A stretch of DNA of 64,000 nt from Pseudobutyrivibrio ruminis AD2017 (GTDB lineage Bacteria > Bacillota > Clostridia > Lachnospirales > Lachnospiraceae): positions 62,001 through 126,000 of the forward strand of contig NZ_AUJQ01000005.1 in assembly GCF_000424305.1 (NCBI RefSeq), read 5' to 3'. The notes beneath the pieces are model-generated. The model was not told the origin of the DNA, searched no databases, and saw nothing but the letters and a program-made list of their open reading frames with translations. The position numbers were made by a program, and so were the translations under genes. Below, in pieces: positions 17,575 to 27,655 of the stretch. Position 1 is the stretch's first letter. Each line of letters starts with the position of its first letter.

Positions 17575-17690
17575 AAAGAGATTTAATTTTGAAATTCAAA
17601 AATACTAAGAGGTAAAATAACCAAAAGTTAAATGTAGATTTAGCGTGATTATAAATTAAAACAGGATATAATAAAAAAGAAAAACAGCGT

Positions 17691-17729
17691 ACTTTCCCGT
17701 ATTCGCAAAATATGGGAAAGTCTTTTTTT
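17691..17729 (+). terminator. Rho-independent terminator
   Basis: Thirteen-bp stem ACTTTCCCGTATT/AATATGGGAAAGT with one G-T pair, then a run of seven T. Confidence 0.88.
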
Positions 17730-17776
17730 ATGCTGATTAGTACATTTGCTCAAAAAACTGTGCTTTTTTTGACGTT

Positions 17777-17838
17777 TTTGCCAAATTTTGGCACTTCTTG
17801 CCAAACCCCTTTATTTTGTTGATTATTTGGGCTATATT
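17777..17838 (+). promoter_or_regulatory. Promoter of pilus locus 1 with 20-bp direct repeats
   Basis: Two TTGCCAAA copies have their GCC at 17780 and 17800, exactly 20 bp apart; the second lies 33 bp upstream of a -10 box TATATT (17833-17838). There is no obvious -35. The same layout occurs at 29861-29921, so an activator binding direct repeats is likely. A 118-nt leader follows before the adhesin ATG. Confidence 0.55.
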
Positions 17839-17956
17839 AGACCGTGGACACATAATGTTCACATATTGTTTACAATTTGATAATATTTAATATACACTTA
17901 GTTCACATTTATTTCACAAAACGATTGTGGCCTAGATTTTAAGGAGCATTTTTAAC

Positions 17957-20900
17957 ATGAAAAACAATCTCATCTTAAAAAGAATAATGTCCTTTGGTCT
18001 TGCCATGGCATTGTTTATATCGACACCAGCTAATGCGTGGGCAGATGATGTAAATCCAGTGCCAGTTGAGACGGTTATTGATGATAAGTTACAGGTTAAT
18101 GAGGCTGATGCTGAAAGGGAGACAGTATCAGAACAGGATTTAGCCACTGCAGCAAAGGGAGAATCTGAGTCAACAGCTGCATCTTCGGATGTAGCTGAAA
18201 ATGACTCGGAGGAAACACCTACAGGAGAAGTTGTTGTTACTGAAGAAATAAAAACAGAAGACGATGACAAAACAGAAGAAACAGAAGAAACAGAAGAAAC
18301 AGATGAGATTGAAGATACAGAATTAGATGAAGAAGATACTGAATTAGAATTAGAAGAAACAGAAGATGATGAAGAAGTAGAAATAGTAGATGATGCAAAT
18401 CTTGTAAGAATAGTTGCTAAGAAGAATGTATTAAACGGAGCAGTTAAGGTTTCTGTTAAAGAAATCACACAGGAGTCTGATGAAGGTCAGTACAATCAGA
18501 TGGCTAGCGTTCTTAATAGTGAAAATGCTGCTGATACTTCTGTAGTAGATTTTGTTGCTTATGATATTTCACTTATAAATGAGAATGGTGAAGTGGTTGA
18601 ACCTACAGGAGAGGTTAAGGTCGAATTTAACAATCCTTCAGTAGATGGTCTTAATGATGATTCACTTTCAACTGAAGTTTATCACTACTTAGATAAATCT
18701 CTTAATAAGATGGGCGAAGTTGCATCAGATAGTGATTCAGTTGAAATGATTACTGATCATTTCTCTACATATATTATTGCTATTAAGGGATACAGAAATG
18801 GAAACATTTTTGATAGCAAATATGTAACTGTTCGTGCTGAACAGCGTGATTGGAAATATAGTAACACTTTCCCAGAGATGTATGCTCATGAAGGTACATA
18901 CGAGAATTCATATTTCTACACAAACATCAATGGCATAAATTATAGATATTATTATCCATTGGAGTTAAGAGTATATCTTAATGGAAGTGATGAACCAGTA
19001 GAAACATTTAGCCATGCTTATTTCGCAAGCAATGATGCTTATGCTCGAGATGCTTTCAAAATTAACGCTGAGGATTATGTTATTGATTCAGTGAATTTTG
19101 GTGTAGGTCCTAGTTACAATAAATACAATATGCAAAGACAGGACGGTACAGGTACATACGGTTTTGGATTTGCTGACTATATGCATACTGATCAAAAGAT
19201 ACCTCAGAATGACTTATATAAGAACGGCGTTTACGACATAGTTTACCCAGTAAATCCACAGAGAAATATCAACTATATTGATATATATCTAAAAGATAGC
19301 AATTTAAATGTTTACTCAGTTCAGAAGGCAGCACTTATTGATTATAAGGATTGCTTTAAGGCTGCCGTAACTAATCAAGATAATCAAATCGTTGATGCGT
19401 TTAACTTTGCTAGAAATGGTGGAATAAATAACACAGCAGGCAACGTATTTGAAGGAAACAATTTCCATGAAAATGCTACAGTATATCAGGGATTAGCAAA
19501 CCAGAAGTATTACGATAAGTTTAATCTTGCTGATTCTATATATATGACTCAGGAATTATTCCCAAGTCCTGATATGTTAAACGAGAATTATGATGCTGCT
19601 GCTTACAATGTAAGTGTTCAGTTTGTTAAGACAGATGATGGATACTATGTAATGGATAGTGGCAAGTATGGTTATGATTTAGTTCAGGATAATGGTGATT
19701 CAGCAATTGGAACAGTTTCAAATCATGCAACATTGAAAGTTAAGAATGAACCAGAAAATGGCTTTTGGCCATTTGCATTATCTGGATATCATTTCGGAAT
19801 GCAGATTCCACTGGATTTCGCAATTTCACCAAATGGAAAAACAGTAGTGAATGGACAAGAAAGAGATACTGTTTTTGAGTTTTCTGGTGATGATGATGTA
19901 TTCGTCTATATCGATGAGAATTTAGCTCTTGATTTAGGTGGTATACATGGTAGGGTTGCAGGTTCCATCAATTTTGCAACTGGTATGGTTCACGTAGAAG
20001 GTGATGATTATATCGGTAATGGTAATCGTATGAATCTTAGAGACAAGGATTTCAATTTCTACGATAAGATTGGAATGTCACGTGAAGCATTTAGTAAGAG
20101 TGCTCATACAATGCATGTTGTTTACTTTGAAAGAGGCGCTAATGAATCAAATTGTATGATTAAGTACAATTTCGTTCCTCTTAACAATAAAAAGGTATTC
20201 AAGAAGAGCATTACTATAGAAAAAGAATGGGATGATGCTAATAATGCAGAGCTTCGTCCAGAACAGTTAACATTTAACGTTTGCGGTTCTTATTCAGAAG
20301 AGGGCAATGTTAAATATGTAGATTTAGCTGGAAACAGTCATGACGACAAAGAATCAGCTATAACAGAGGTCGTTGTTTCAGCTGATGAAAATTGGCAAAA
20401 GACAATTAATGGTCTTCCAGTATTCTTTCAGAATGATGCAAGAAAAAAAATAACATGGTCTGTTGAGGAAGTGGTTCCAGAGGATTACGAACAGACAGGT
20501 TATGAAAAGTGGTATTCAGAGACTACAGATATTACTAAAGAAGATTTGATTCCTGAACCTGCTTCAGAAGGCGGAGAAAGATACAGTCATTTTGATATCG
20601 AAATGAATGCTGTTTCAGATGACAATTCTGTTGGAGCAAGAACAATTGAAAGCATCCGTGATTTGAACGGTAACGAAAACTGTGTATCAGTACTTGGTTA
20701 TTATGATAATTATACATGGAGACCTTATGAAAAATCTGTTCCTATGTATAAGCACAATAACTACGAATGGAGAGCTGATCATCAAGCAATTGGTAAAAAC
20801 ACAGTAATTACATTCTATGTTAAGTATTCAGGAAGAAATGATTATAAGTTAGTAATCATAGACAAGAATTCTTATTATCCAGAAGGTGCTAAATACTTTA

Positions 20901-22108
20901 AGCATTCAACAGAGTTTAATGATCAGCATGAGCCATACAGAAATTTGGCTTTGTACTATACAGGAACTGATAATCCTTGGTGGGGATATGTTGATTTAAG
21001 TGGAAAGAACTTATTTACCACAGCCATGATTGAATGTCCTGTTACAGTATCAAATGGATATGGAAATATAAATAATGATCACTATGGTTACCAAGACCCA
21101 GGAATTGATTTAGTTCTTTCACCAAAAACTATAGAGAGCGTTTCTATAGAAGCTACTGGTGATGAGCACTTCAAATTTAAAAACACAGTAAAGTCAAAAG
21201 TTAATTTAACATTTAAGAAAGTGGTTGAAGGCGAAAACGTAAATCCTGATAGTCTTTACCGCATCAAGGTGGAGAAAGTTTCAACTGATAATGGTAAAGA
21301 GAAGACTGAGCTTGTTGATTACAAGAACGGTAAGGTTTATATAGGTAATAACGAAATATTAAATGCAAAATTAACAAGTGAACAAAATGGCGTAATCCTT
21401 GGTATTGGATGCCAAGATGGTATTTATAATATCTGGGCTGATCAGACAGTTTCTATTACTGGTTTGCCAGTAGGTGTTTATAGAATATCAGAGGTTGGAG
21501 CTTATGGCGGAGTCGAACTTAATCAGTTTGATGTTTCCATCCAATATGATGATAAGACTATTAAAGACGTTAAAGCAGATATTGAATGTGGTAACGGAGA
21601 TAAATATGTAGAAATACATAATAAACTAAAGCAGACCTATGGATGGAAGCTTAAGAAAGTTAGTGCCACATTAAATACAAAGACTTTGCCAGGTGCTAAG
21701 TTCACTTTAACTGGTAAAAATCATACATATTATGGTATCAGCGGTGAGGATGGATATGTAGGTTGGTATACATCCAATAGCTTTTCAGATGATTCTTTGG
21801 TTAATGAAATCGAAGATGGAAAATATATCCTTACGGAGATAGAAGCTCCTGCAGGATATGCAATTAGTACTGAAAAGTGGACTGTTGAAATAAAGAAATA
21901 CAAATCAGTTTCAGTTAAGAATGGTAAAAATACAGTTGCCAAGACTGACAAAAACAACCCAATTATTGAAGTGACTTTTGAAAACGAAGTTGCTTACACT
22001 CTTCCTGAAACAGGTGGAAGAGGTACCTATCTCTATACAATCGGCGGAATCTTGCTAATGCTAGTGGGGGCGCTGTTGTTATATAAAAATAAAAGAAATA
22101 AAAAATAA
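17957..22108 (+). CDS. LPETG-anchored fibro-slime/Cna-B adhesin, probable pilus tip protein
   Basis: A 1383-residue surface protein. The signal peptide is 1-29 (cleavage AWA/DD); residues 65-150 are a Glu/Thr-rich acidic stalk. A fibro-slime (PA14-related) domain at about 510-740 carries the hallmark FSGDDDVFVYIDENLALDLG and GGIHGRVAG. Cna-B/SpaA-like repeats fill about 750-1340, with the E-box-like LTEIEAPAGYA near the end. The sorting signal LPETG is at 1349-1353, followed by a hydrophobic helix and a KNKRNKK tail. It heads an operon with a major pilin and class C sortase, which suggests a tip or minor adhesive pilin. The ligand is unknown. The ribosome site is AAGGAG. Confidence 0.85.
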   Translation: MKNNLILKRIMSFGLAMALFISTPANAWADDVNPVPVETVIDDKLQVNEADAERETVSEQDLATAAKGESESTAASSDVAENDSEETPTGEVVVTEEIKTEDDDKTEETEETEETDEIEDTELDEEDTELELEETEDDEEVEIVDDANLVRIVAKKNVLNGAVKVSVKEITQESDEGQYNQMASVLNSENAADTSVVDFVAYDISLINENGEVVEPTGEVKVEFNNPSVDGLNDDSLSTEVYHYLDKSLNKMGEVASDSDSVEMITDHFSTYIIAIKGYRNGNIFDSKYVTVRAEQRDWKYSNTFPEMYAHEGTYENSYFYTNINGINYRYYYPLELRVYLNGSDEPVETFSHAYFASNDAYARDAFKINAEDYVIDSVNFGVGPSYNKYNMQRQDGTGTYGFGFADYMHTDQKIPQNDLYKNGVYDIVYPVNPQRNINYIDIYLKDSNLNVYSVQKAALIDYKDCFKAAVTNQDNQIVDAFNFARNGGINNTAGNVFEGNNFHENATVYQGLANQKYYDKFNLADSIYMTQELFPSPDMLNENYDAAAYNVSVQFVKTDDGYYVMDSGKYGYDLVQDNGDSAIGTVSNHATLKVKNEPENGFWPFALSGYHFGMQIPLDFAISPNGKTVVNGQERDTVFEFSGDDDVFVYIDENLALDLGGIHGRVAGSINFATGMVHVEGDDYIGNGNRMNLRDKDFNFYDKIGMSREAFSKSAHTMHVVYFERGANESNCMIKYNFVPLNNKKVFKKSITIEKEWDDANNAELRPEQLTFNVCGSYSEEGNVKYVDLAGNSHDDKESAITEVVVSADENWQKTINGLPVFFQNDARKKITWSVEEVVPEDYEQTGYEKWYSETTDITKEDLIPEPASEGGERYSHFDIEMNAVSDDNSVGARTIESIRDLNGNENCVSVLGYYDNYTWRPYEKSVPMYKHNNYEWRADHQAIGKNTVITFYVKYSGRNDYKLVIIDKNSYYPEGAKYFKHSTEFNDQHEPYRNLALYYTGTDNPWWGYVDLSGKNLFTTAMIECPVTVSNGYGNINNDHYGYQDPGIDLVLSPKTIESVSIEATGDEHFKFKNTVKSKVNLTFKKVVEGENVNPDSLYRIKVEKVSTDNGKEKTELVDYKNGKVYIGNNEILNAKLTSEQNGVILGIGCQDGIYNIWADQTVSITGLPVGVYRISEVGAYGGVELNQFDVSIQYDDKTIKDVKADIECGNGDKYVEIHNKLKQTYGWKLKKVSATLNTKTLPGAKFTLTGKNHTYYGISGEDGYVGWYTSNSFSDDSLVNEIEDGKYILTEIEAPAGYAISTEKWTVEIKKYKSVSVKNGKNTVAKTDKNNPIIEVTFENEVAYTLPETGGRGTYLYTIGGILLMLVGALLLYKNKRNKK

Positions 22109-22127
22109 ATACAAAAGGAGAAAAGAA

Positions 22128-23492
22128 ATGAACAAAATTAAGAAAGTCATTGCCTTTGCTTTAATGATGGTAATGATGATGGCAATGAGCGTAACAGCAT
22201 TTGCCGCAGACACAACAACAATCACAGTTAAGAATCTTTCAGCAAATGAACCTACTCAGGTTAGCATTTACAAAATCGCTGAAATCGGAAGTGGTAAATG
22301 GAATTTCTCACCATGGGTAAAAGCTGACATGTACAAGGTCAATGGTGAAAAGTATGATTTTGAATTCGCTAAAATGGCAGAAGCAGTTGCTAATGAAACT
22401 CCAGATCAGACTCTTACAACAACTGTAGGAACTACTTCACTTACATTCACAGATGTAAAGGCTGGTGCTTATCTTGTATTAGCTGCTGGTGAGAAGACAA
22501 CTTACAATGTTATGGGTGTTGCAACATATAAGTATGATGATAATGGCAAGTTCGTAGCAAAGCCTGCAGAGGTTATTGCTAAGTCTACAGGTACTGTAGT
22601 AGTAAAGGATACAGATGATACATTCGTTGCAGCTGGCGATACAGTAACATTCACAATTACAACAGAAGTTCCTTATATTGAAGAGGGTGCAACAGATAAG
22701 TCATTCACATTATATGAGAATCCAACAAACTTAAAGAATCTTACAGTTACAAGCGTTAAGCTTGCAGATGCTGAGAAGAAGGCTGGTAATACATATAATC
22801 TTGTTGAAAGCACAACAGCTAAGTATGAATTAAATCTTTCTGATTTAGTTGCTGATAACAATGCTAATGCTGGTAAGAAGGTAGTTGTTACTATCACAGC
22901 AGTTGTTGATGGTGTTAATGGATATGAGAATACAGCTTGGTCAAACAAGTCTGATTCAAATGTTGATTATAAGACAAACACAGTTAAAGGCTTTACAGGT
23001 TCAATCACACTTAAGAAGATTGATGCAACAACAGAAAAAACACTTGCTGGTGCAAAGTTCAGCTTTGTAAAGAACGACGAGACACTTAAGTTTGTAGCAA
23101 CAGAAAAAGCTGGTGTTTACACATTTGATAAGAATGGCTCTTTAACAGAACTTGAAGTAGCTGAAGATGGAACTCTTAAGGTCCAGGGTCTTTCTGAGGG
23201 TGTTTATAACATCATCGAGACACAGGCTCCAGAAGGATACTCAATCCATGAAAACATTTCTCCAGTTGAAATTAAGCCAGACTATGCTGAGACAACTAGA
23301 CTTTCAGTAAAGGAAGCTACAGCACACAAAAACGTTGGTGCAGATGATCCAGTTCCTGTTACAGATACAAGATTAACAACACTTCCATTCACTGGTGGTA
23401 TGGGTACAACAATCTTTACAGTACTTGGTGTAGCTATTATGGCACTTGCAGCTGTACTTTTCTTTGTTTCAAAGAGAACAGCTAAGAACTAA
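22128..23492 (+). CDS. Major pilin of locus 1 (LPFTG)
   Basis: A 454-residue pilin with signal peptide (cleavage near AFA/AD), an N-terminal domain, a fimbrial isopeptide (D2-like) domain around GDTVTFTITTEVPY, and a C-terminal Cna-B domain with E-box YNIIETQAPEGYS. The sorting signal LPFTG is at 419-423, followed by a helix and KRTAKN. K in TVVVKDTDD is a candidate for the polymerising lysine, since no classical YPKN motif is seen. It follows the adhesin by 19 bp with AAAGGAG, and a long hairpin lies just after it. Confidence 0.87.
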   Translation: MNKIKKVIAFALMMVMMMAMSVTAFAADTTTITVKNLSANEPTQVSIYKIAEIGSGKWNFSPWVKADMYKVNGEKYDFEFAKMAEAVANETPDQTLTTTVGTTSLTFTDVKAGAYLVLAAGEKTTYNVMGVATYKYDDNGKFVAKPAEVIAKSTGTVVVKDTDDTFVAAGDTVTFTITTEVPYIEEGATDKSFTLYENPTNLKNLTVTSVKLADAEKKAGNTYNLVESTTAKYELNLSDLVADNNANAGKKVVVTITAVVDGVNGYENTAWSNKSDSNVDYKTNTVKGFTGSITLKKIDATTEKTLAGAKFSFVKNDETLKFVATEKAGVYTFDKNGSLTELEVAEDGTLKVQGLSEGVYNIIETQAPEGYSIHENISPVEIKPDYAETTRLSVKEATAHKNVGADDPVPVTDTRLTTLPFTGGMGTTIFTVLGVAIMALAAVLFFVSKRTAKN

Positions 23493-23503
23493 TAAATTAT
23501 GAT

Positions 23504-23545
23504 GATGTCTTCCTGGTGGGAAAACCCACCGGGAGGTACAACATC
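23504..23545 (+). promoter_or_regulatory. Post-pilin hairpin without U-tract
   Basis: TCCTGGTGGG/CCCACCGGGA with an AAAA loop, extended by GATGT/ACATC, but no following T run. It separates the pilin from the sortase gene and may stabilise the pilin message or reduce read-through. An analogous hairpin follows the second pilin. Confidence 0.6.
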
Positions 23546-23566
23546 AAGGAGAGGACAGCAACTTAA

Positions 23567-24430
23567 ATGAAGGCATTTTTAAAGAATAATTACAAACTAA
23601 TAGCAATAGGTGCCTTAATGCTTGCTGGATTGTCCTTGCTGGTGTACCCACTCGTGGCTAACACATGGAATAATCATGTACAGGCAACTCTTGTAAGTAA
23701 CTATACTGAATCCGTAGAAACAGCTATTAACGAAGGAAAGCTTGACGTTGAAGCTGAGATGAACAAGGCTTATGCATACAACGAAGAATTATTACCAAGC
23801 ATACTTCCTGACTCATTTGCAGAAGCAGAGGCAAATGGTGAGGATGCAACATATATGGGCATATTGAATGCAAACAAGGATGGAATCATGGGTTATATTC
23901 AGATTCCTTCTATTAATGTAAAGCTTCCAATTTTCCATACAACATCCGAGGAGGTTCTTCAAACTGGCGTAGGTCATTTGGAGGGTTCTTCACTTCCTGT
24001 AGGAGGGGAAAGCACACATTCGGTCTTGTCTGCTCATAGAGGTTTACCAAGCGCTACTCTATTTACAGATTTGGATAAGGTAAAAATAGGAGATGATTTT
24101 TTCCTTATCATTATGGATGAATACTTAGCTTACGAAGTAGATCAGATAGAAGTTGTTGAGCCAGATGATACATCACTTCTTCAGGTAGAGGAAGGAAAGG
24201 ATTATTGTACACTTATAACATGTACACCTTATGGCGTTAATACACAGCGTCTTATGGTTAGAGGGCATAGGGTTGAATATACACCTACTCTTTTGGAGGA
24301 GGCAAAGACTCCAACATTTGGTGTCGTTAGTCTTAGAACAAATTATCTGTTATGGGTAATCGTAGGTCTTTCTATCGTAGGAGCATTTATCTTCGTATTG
24401 TATTTATATGATAAGCATAGAAATAAATAA
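23567..24430 (+). CDS. Class C sortase (pilin polymerase) of locus 1
   Basis: A 287-residue membrane transpeptidase. It has an N-terminal helix (about 10-32) and an extracellular catalytic domain, with H157 in SAHRGLPSATLF, C219 in TLITCTPYG and R228 in NTQR. A C-terminal transmembrane helix is present as in most class C enzymes. It should cleave LPxTG-type signals (here LPFTG/LPETG) and link pilins through lysine. A possible lid residue set is in LPDSFAE. The start is ATG at 23567 after an AGGAGAGG region. It sits directly after its probable main substrate. Confidence 0.9.
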   Translation: MKAFLKNNYKLIAIGALMLAGLSLLVYPLVANTWNNHVQATLVSNYTESVETAINEGKLDVEAEMNKAYAYNEELLPSILPDSFAEAEANGEDATYMGILNANKDGIMGYIQIPSINVKLPIFHTTSEEVLQTGVGHLEGSSLPVGGESTHSVLSAHRGLPSATLFTDLDKVKIGDDFFLIIMDEYLAYEVDQIEVVEPDDTSLLQVEEGKDYCTLITCTPYGVNTQRLMVRGHRVEYTPTLLEEAKTPTFGVVSLRTNYLLWVIVGLSIVGAFIFVLYLYDKHRNK

Positions 24431-24447
24431 ACTTAAGGGTGATTTCA

Positions 24448-25494
24448 GTGAAAAAGTTAGCAATTAAAAGAAAACATTATATTGCATTAGCACTTTCAGC
24501 TACTTTATTGTTGTCTGGATTCGGTTTTTACAAAGCAAATGCGGCATCTTTAATTGATAAGGATGAGCAATGCAAGATTACTGTGCAAATTCCAACGGCA
24601 TCTCAATATGATGAAAATGAGCACAGTAAGATTTCTGACGGAATCATTATGTACGATGAGGATGTTACTGTTAAGTTTTATAAGATAGCAGATGTTGAGC
24701 TTAATGGTTCTTACGGTATTTCCCTTGCAGATATAGATTTGTCTGTTCTTAAAAATGAAAATGTAACAGCAAAACAGTGGGAAGATTTAACAAATCAGGC
24801 TTACGAGGCTGTTAAGGATTCAGATCCAGCTTACACATTGACAATTAATCCTTCAAACGAAACTGAAAAAACAATTAACGTTGATAGAGGTCTTTATCTA
24901 TACGTTTGCGATGATATTTTAGGTGATGCTTACAAGTATACATTTACAAAATCTATGATATCTGTTCCATCAAGCTACCTTGTACAGGGTGCTACAAAGC
25001 TTGATGAAAACGGAAATATTGTAGAGGCGCCTACAAGTGATAAGTGGCTTTACAATGTTGATGTTGCTTTGAAGTCAGAGGCAGAGCCTAGATTTGGAAG
25101 CATTCAGATTAACAAAACACTTAAAACCTTCAACAAGTCCCTTGGCAGTGCAGCCTTTGTTTTTGAGGTAACAGCTACAGTTGATGATGAAACAGTATTT
25201 AACAATGTATATACAATGAATTTTAATTCTGCTACAACACAGAGCGTAAAGGTTGATAACATTCCAGCTACAGCAAAGGTTACAGTAAAGGAAGTTTACT
25301 CAGGCGCAAGCTACAGCATGGAATCTGACGAAGCATCTAAAGAAGTTGTTGTAGATGCAAATAAGGTTCAGACAGTTGATTTTACAAATGATTATGATGA
25401 AAGACTTGAGCTTGGCGGAATTAGCGTTGAGAACAGGTTTGAATATGACAAAAATGGTCAAATCAATTGGAATAAATCAGTAGGAGGTAACTAA
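24448..25494 (+). CDS. Secreted SpaA/Cna-B-like protein without wall anchor (cassette A1)
   Basis: A 348-residue secreted protein with signal peptide (cleavage near KANA/AS). Residues about 210-290 look like a Cna-B/SpaA-type beta sandwich (FGSIQINKTLKTFNKSLG, VKEVYSGASY). It has no LPxTG and no C-terminal helix. A GTG at 24439 is in frame, but AAGGGTGA is properly spaced only for the GTG at 24448. It is the first gene of a five-gene cassette and is paralogous to the protein at 35294. It could be a minor pilin or a fibre subunit; unresolved. Confidence 0.72.
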   Translation: MKKLAIKRKHYIALALSATLLLSGFGFYKANAASLIDKDEQCKITVQIPTASQYDENEHSKISDGIIMYDEDVTVKFYKIADVELNGSYGISLADIDLSVLKNENVTAKQWEDLTNQAYEAVKDSDPAYTLTINPSNETEKTINVDRGLYLYVCDDILGDAYKYTFTKSMISVPSSYLVQGATKLDENGNIVEAPTSDKWLYNVDVALKSEAEPRFGSIQINKTLKTFNKSLGSAAFVFEVTATVDDETVFNNVYTMNFNSATTQSVKVDNIPATAKVTVKEVYSGASYSMESDEASKEVVVDANKVQTVDFTNDYDERLELGGISVENRFEYDKNGQINWNKSVGGN

Positions 25495-25496
25495 TT

Positions 25497-26036
25497 ATGA
25501 AGTATAAGAAGTATTTATTAGTTGCCGCAGCTGCAGTATTAGTTGCTACAGCATCAATAAAGCCTGCGATGGCATATTTTACAGATTATCAGGTTGCTAC
25601 AGGCTACAGAACAATTAAGTTAGGAGATTCTGAGCTGACTCCACCTGAGGATAGTGTTTCAGACATGGTAAAAACAGTGTCAATTACTAACACTGGTGAT
25701 TACGATGTTTTTGTAAGAGTGAAGGCTATAGCTCCAGAGGGAGTAGGAGTAAAGCTTAATAAGGATAGCTCATCTAATTGGGTTTTAGTAGGAGATTATT
25801 ACTATTATCTTTCATCTAAAGATTCAAATGATGTTGAAAATGATGGCTTGGTCCTTCCTGTTGGCAAATCAACTGAACCATTAAAGCTTGATATTGTAGA
25901 GCCTACAGATAAGAATCTTAAAGGACATAACTTCAATGTGGTAATAGTTCAGGAAGCTACAAAGGTTCTGTATCATCAGAATGGTCAAACCTTTGCAGAC
26001 TGGAAGCTAAAGATTAATGGGGAGGTAGCGGACTAA
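25497..26036 (+). CDS. TasA-like protein with SipW-type signal peptide (cassette B1)
   Basis: A 179-residue secreted protein. The signal peptide ends in AMAYFTD, the AYFTD signature of substrates of SipW-type signal peptidases. The mature part has the repeated-strand TasA/camelysin look (MVKTVSITNTGDYDVFVRVKA), in which an NTG-DYDVFVR stretch recurs in all such subunits. No wall-anchor signal is present. TasA proteins of Bacillus polymerise into biofilm fibres; the same role is inferred here. It overlaps the next gene at ATGA. Its paralogue is at 36333. Confidence 0.78.
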   Translation: MKYKKYLLVAAAAVLVATASIKPAMAYFTDYQVATGYRTIKLGDSELTPPEDSVSDMVKTVSITNTGDYDVFVRVKAIAPEGVGVKLNKDSSSNWVLVGDYYYYLSSKDSNDVENDGLVLPVGKSTEPLKLDIVEPTDKNLKGHNFNVVIVQEATKVLYHQNGQTFADWKLKINGEVAD

Positions 26037-26809
26037 TGAGAAAGATTGTAAAAAATCCCCTTTTTGTATTAGCAGCAGGATGCCTTGTTGTATTAGGAAG
26101 CTCTATCGGAGCTACGAGAGCAGCTTTCGTATATAAAAGTGCAGCTGAAGAAGTTGATTTCCACACATCTAATGTTAAGGTCGCATTGCTAGAAGGAACA
26201 AAAGAATCTGATGTAAAGGATGTCTCCGATGAAGCGGTTCTTTCATTTCCAGGCATCCCTGAAGAAGATGTGAAGATTGGTCAGGAGTATCCTGAAGTTG
26301 TTAGTGTTAAGAATACTTCTAATCAATATAAGGAATACATCCGTGTGACAGTTAAAAAATTCTGGGTTAAGACTGATGAGGATGGACAGCTTGAGAAGGA
26401 TACATCGCTTGATCCTTCACTTATCAAGCTTGATATCGATAAAACTAATGGTAAATGGTTTGAGGATACAACAGCTGAAACAGCAGAGGAAGAGGTTTAT
26501 TATTTACCATCACCTGTTGAATGCCAAGAAGTAGTTCCTTTAATAAAAGGTGTAACAATCAGTAATAAGGTTGTTACAGCTGTGGAAACAAAGAATGCTA
26601 CAGATAATGATGGTAATGCTATTTCAGGAACAATAGAAGATACATACATCTATGATGGCGGATCTTTCTATGTAGATGTAAAGGTTGATGCCGTTCAGTC
26701 ACATAATGGTGCGAAGGCAATGTGCGGAGCATGGGGCGTTGATGCTAAATGTGATGCAGAAGACGATGGAAACATCATTTCAATAAATGGAGTTTCAGCT
26801 AGTAACTAA
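26036..26809 (+). CDS. TasA-like protein with SipW-type signal peptide (cassette C1)
   Basis: A 257-residue secreted protein with N-terminus MRKIVKNPLFVLAAGCLVV and SIGATRAAF, close to the GGTWAAF cleavage region of Bacillus TasA. The mature domain carries VSVKNTSNQYKEYIRVTVKKFW, matching the strand pattern of the companion gene. Cysteines are present at VECQE, AMCGA and AKCDA, unlike the paralogue at 36860. There is no anchor motif. Two different TasA-like subunits in tandem suggest a two-component fibre (inference). Confidence 0.76.
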   Translation: MRKIVKNPLFVLAAGCLVVLGSSIGATRAAFVYKSAAEEVDFHTSNVKVALLEGTKESDVKDVSDEAVLSFPGIPEEDVKIGQEYPEVVSVKNTSNQYKEYIRVTVKKFWVKTDEDGQLEKDTSLDPSLIKLDIDKTNGKWFEDTTAETAEEEVYYLPSPVECQEVVPLIKGVTISNKVVTAVETKNATDNDGNAISGTIEDTYIYDGGSFYVDVKVDAVQSHNGAKAMCGAWGVDAKCDAEDDGNIISINGVSASN

Positions 26810-26820
26810 AGGAGTAAGAA

Positions 26821-27654
26821 ATGAAAAAATCATATATAAGATATACACTTGCTCTGGCAGTTACAGTTGCAAGCTTTATGGGAATGACAAATACAGTATC
26901 TGCTAAAACTGAGACTGTTGAATGGACTGTTAATTATACAGGCGAAGGCTCTACAGGATTTTCTTCAAACTATACCGAAGATTTAAAAGATAAGATTTCT
27001 AGTGCAATGCCTGGTGATACATTAGTTTATAAAGCAAATTATAAAAACGATTCTGAGAAGACAATGGACTTTTACTTATCAGCGGATGTGTTGTCTTCCT
27101 TAGAAGATGATAAAACAGGCAAAACAGCAGCAGGTGGAGCATATACATATAAACTTACCTATGATTCAGGCGATGGCGAGAAGAACATCTATGACAGTGA
27201 AACTGTTGGTGGTGATAATGATGTTCAAAAGGGTTTGAATCAGGTAAAGAATAATAATGCATTTGTTAGCGTTGGACGATTGAATAAGAAGCAGGATGGT
27301 GTAGTAACAATTACTATTAAGCTTGATGGCAATTCACAGGACAATAGCTATATGACAAAGCTTGCCCAGTTAAATGTTCAGTTTGCTGTAACAGAGCCAA
27401 CTGATATTGACCCAATTGATAAGACAGTTGTAAAAAAAGTTAATAAGGTAAAGCCAGTTGTTTATACTATCCCTGGAGGTTCTGAGGTTGTAAACATAGA
27501 CGATGGCCAAGTACCTTTAGACGAGGGCTTTAATCCTAAGACAGGAGATTCCATTTTACCACTTGTAATATGTGGTATTGCTTTTTTGGCAGGATTAGTT
27601 CTGATTGGACTTTATTTTATCTTTTCAAATGAATCAGATGAGGAGGTGGCCTAG
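26821..27654 (+). CDS. Surface protein with NPKTGD sortase signal (cassette D1)
   Basis: A 277-residue secreted protein with a conventional signal peptide (cleavage near VSA/KT) and a beta-rich domain of about 200 residues (KLDGNSQDNSYMTKLAQLNVQFAV). At 238-243 it has NPKTGD, followed by a hydrophobic helix and the short acidic tail SNESDEEVA. NPxTG signals are read by class B-type sortases, not by the pilus class C type. The only class B sortase in the window is the fusion protein at 39472, so this is its likely substrate. It may be the wall anchor of the TasA-like fibre. Confidence 0.75.
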   Translation: MKKSYIRYTLALAVTVASFMGMTNTVSAKTETVEWTVNYTGEGSTGFSSNYTEDLKDKISSAMPGDTLVYKANYKNDSEKTMDFYLSADVLSSLEDDKTGKTAAGGAYTYKLTYDSGDGEKNIYDSETVGGDNDVQKGLNQVKNNNAFVSVGRLNKKQDGVVTITIKLDGNSQDNSYMTKLAQLNVQFAVTEPTDIDPIDKTVVKKVNKVKPVVYTIPGGSEVVNIDDGQVPLDEGFNPKTGDSILPLVICGIAFLAGLVLIGLYFIFSNESDEEVA

Positions 27655-27655
27655 A

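Noticed and set aside
17932-18468. Minus-strand Ser/Val-rich frame opposite the adhesin acidic stalk
   Set aside because: It is the complement of Glu/Thr codon runs (GAA/ACA) and not a plausible protein.
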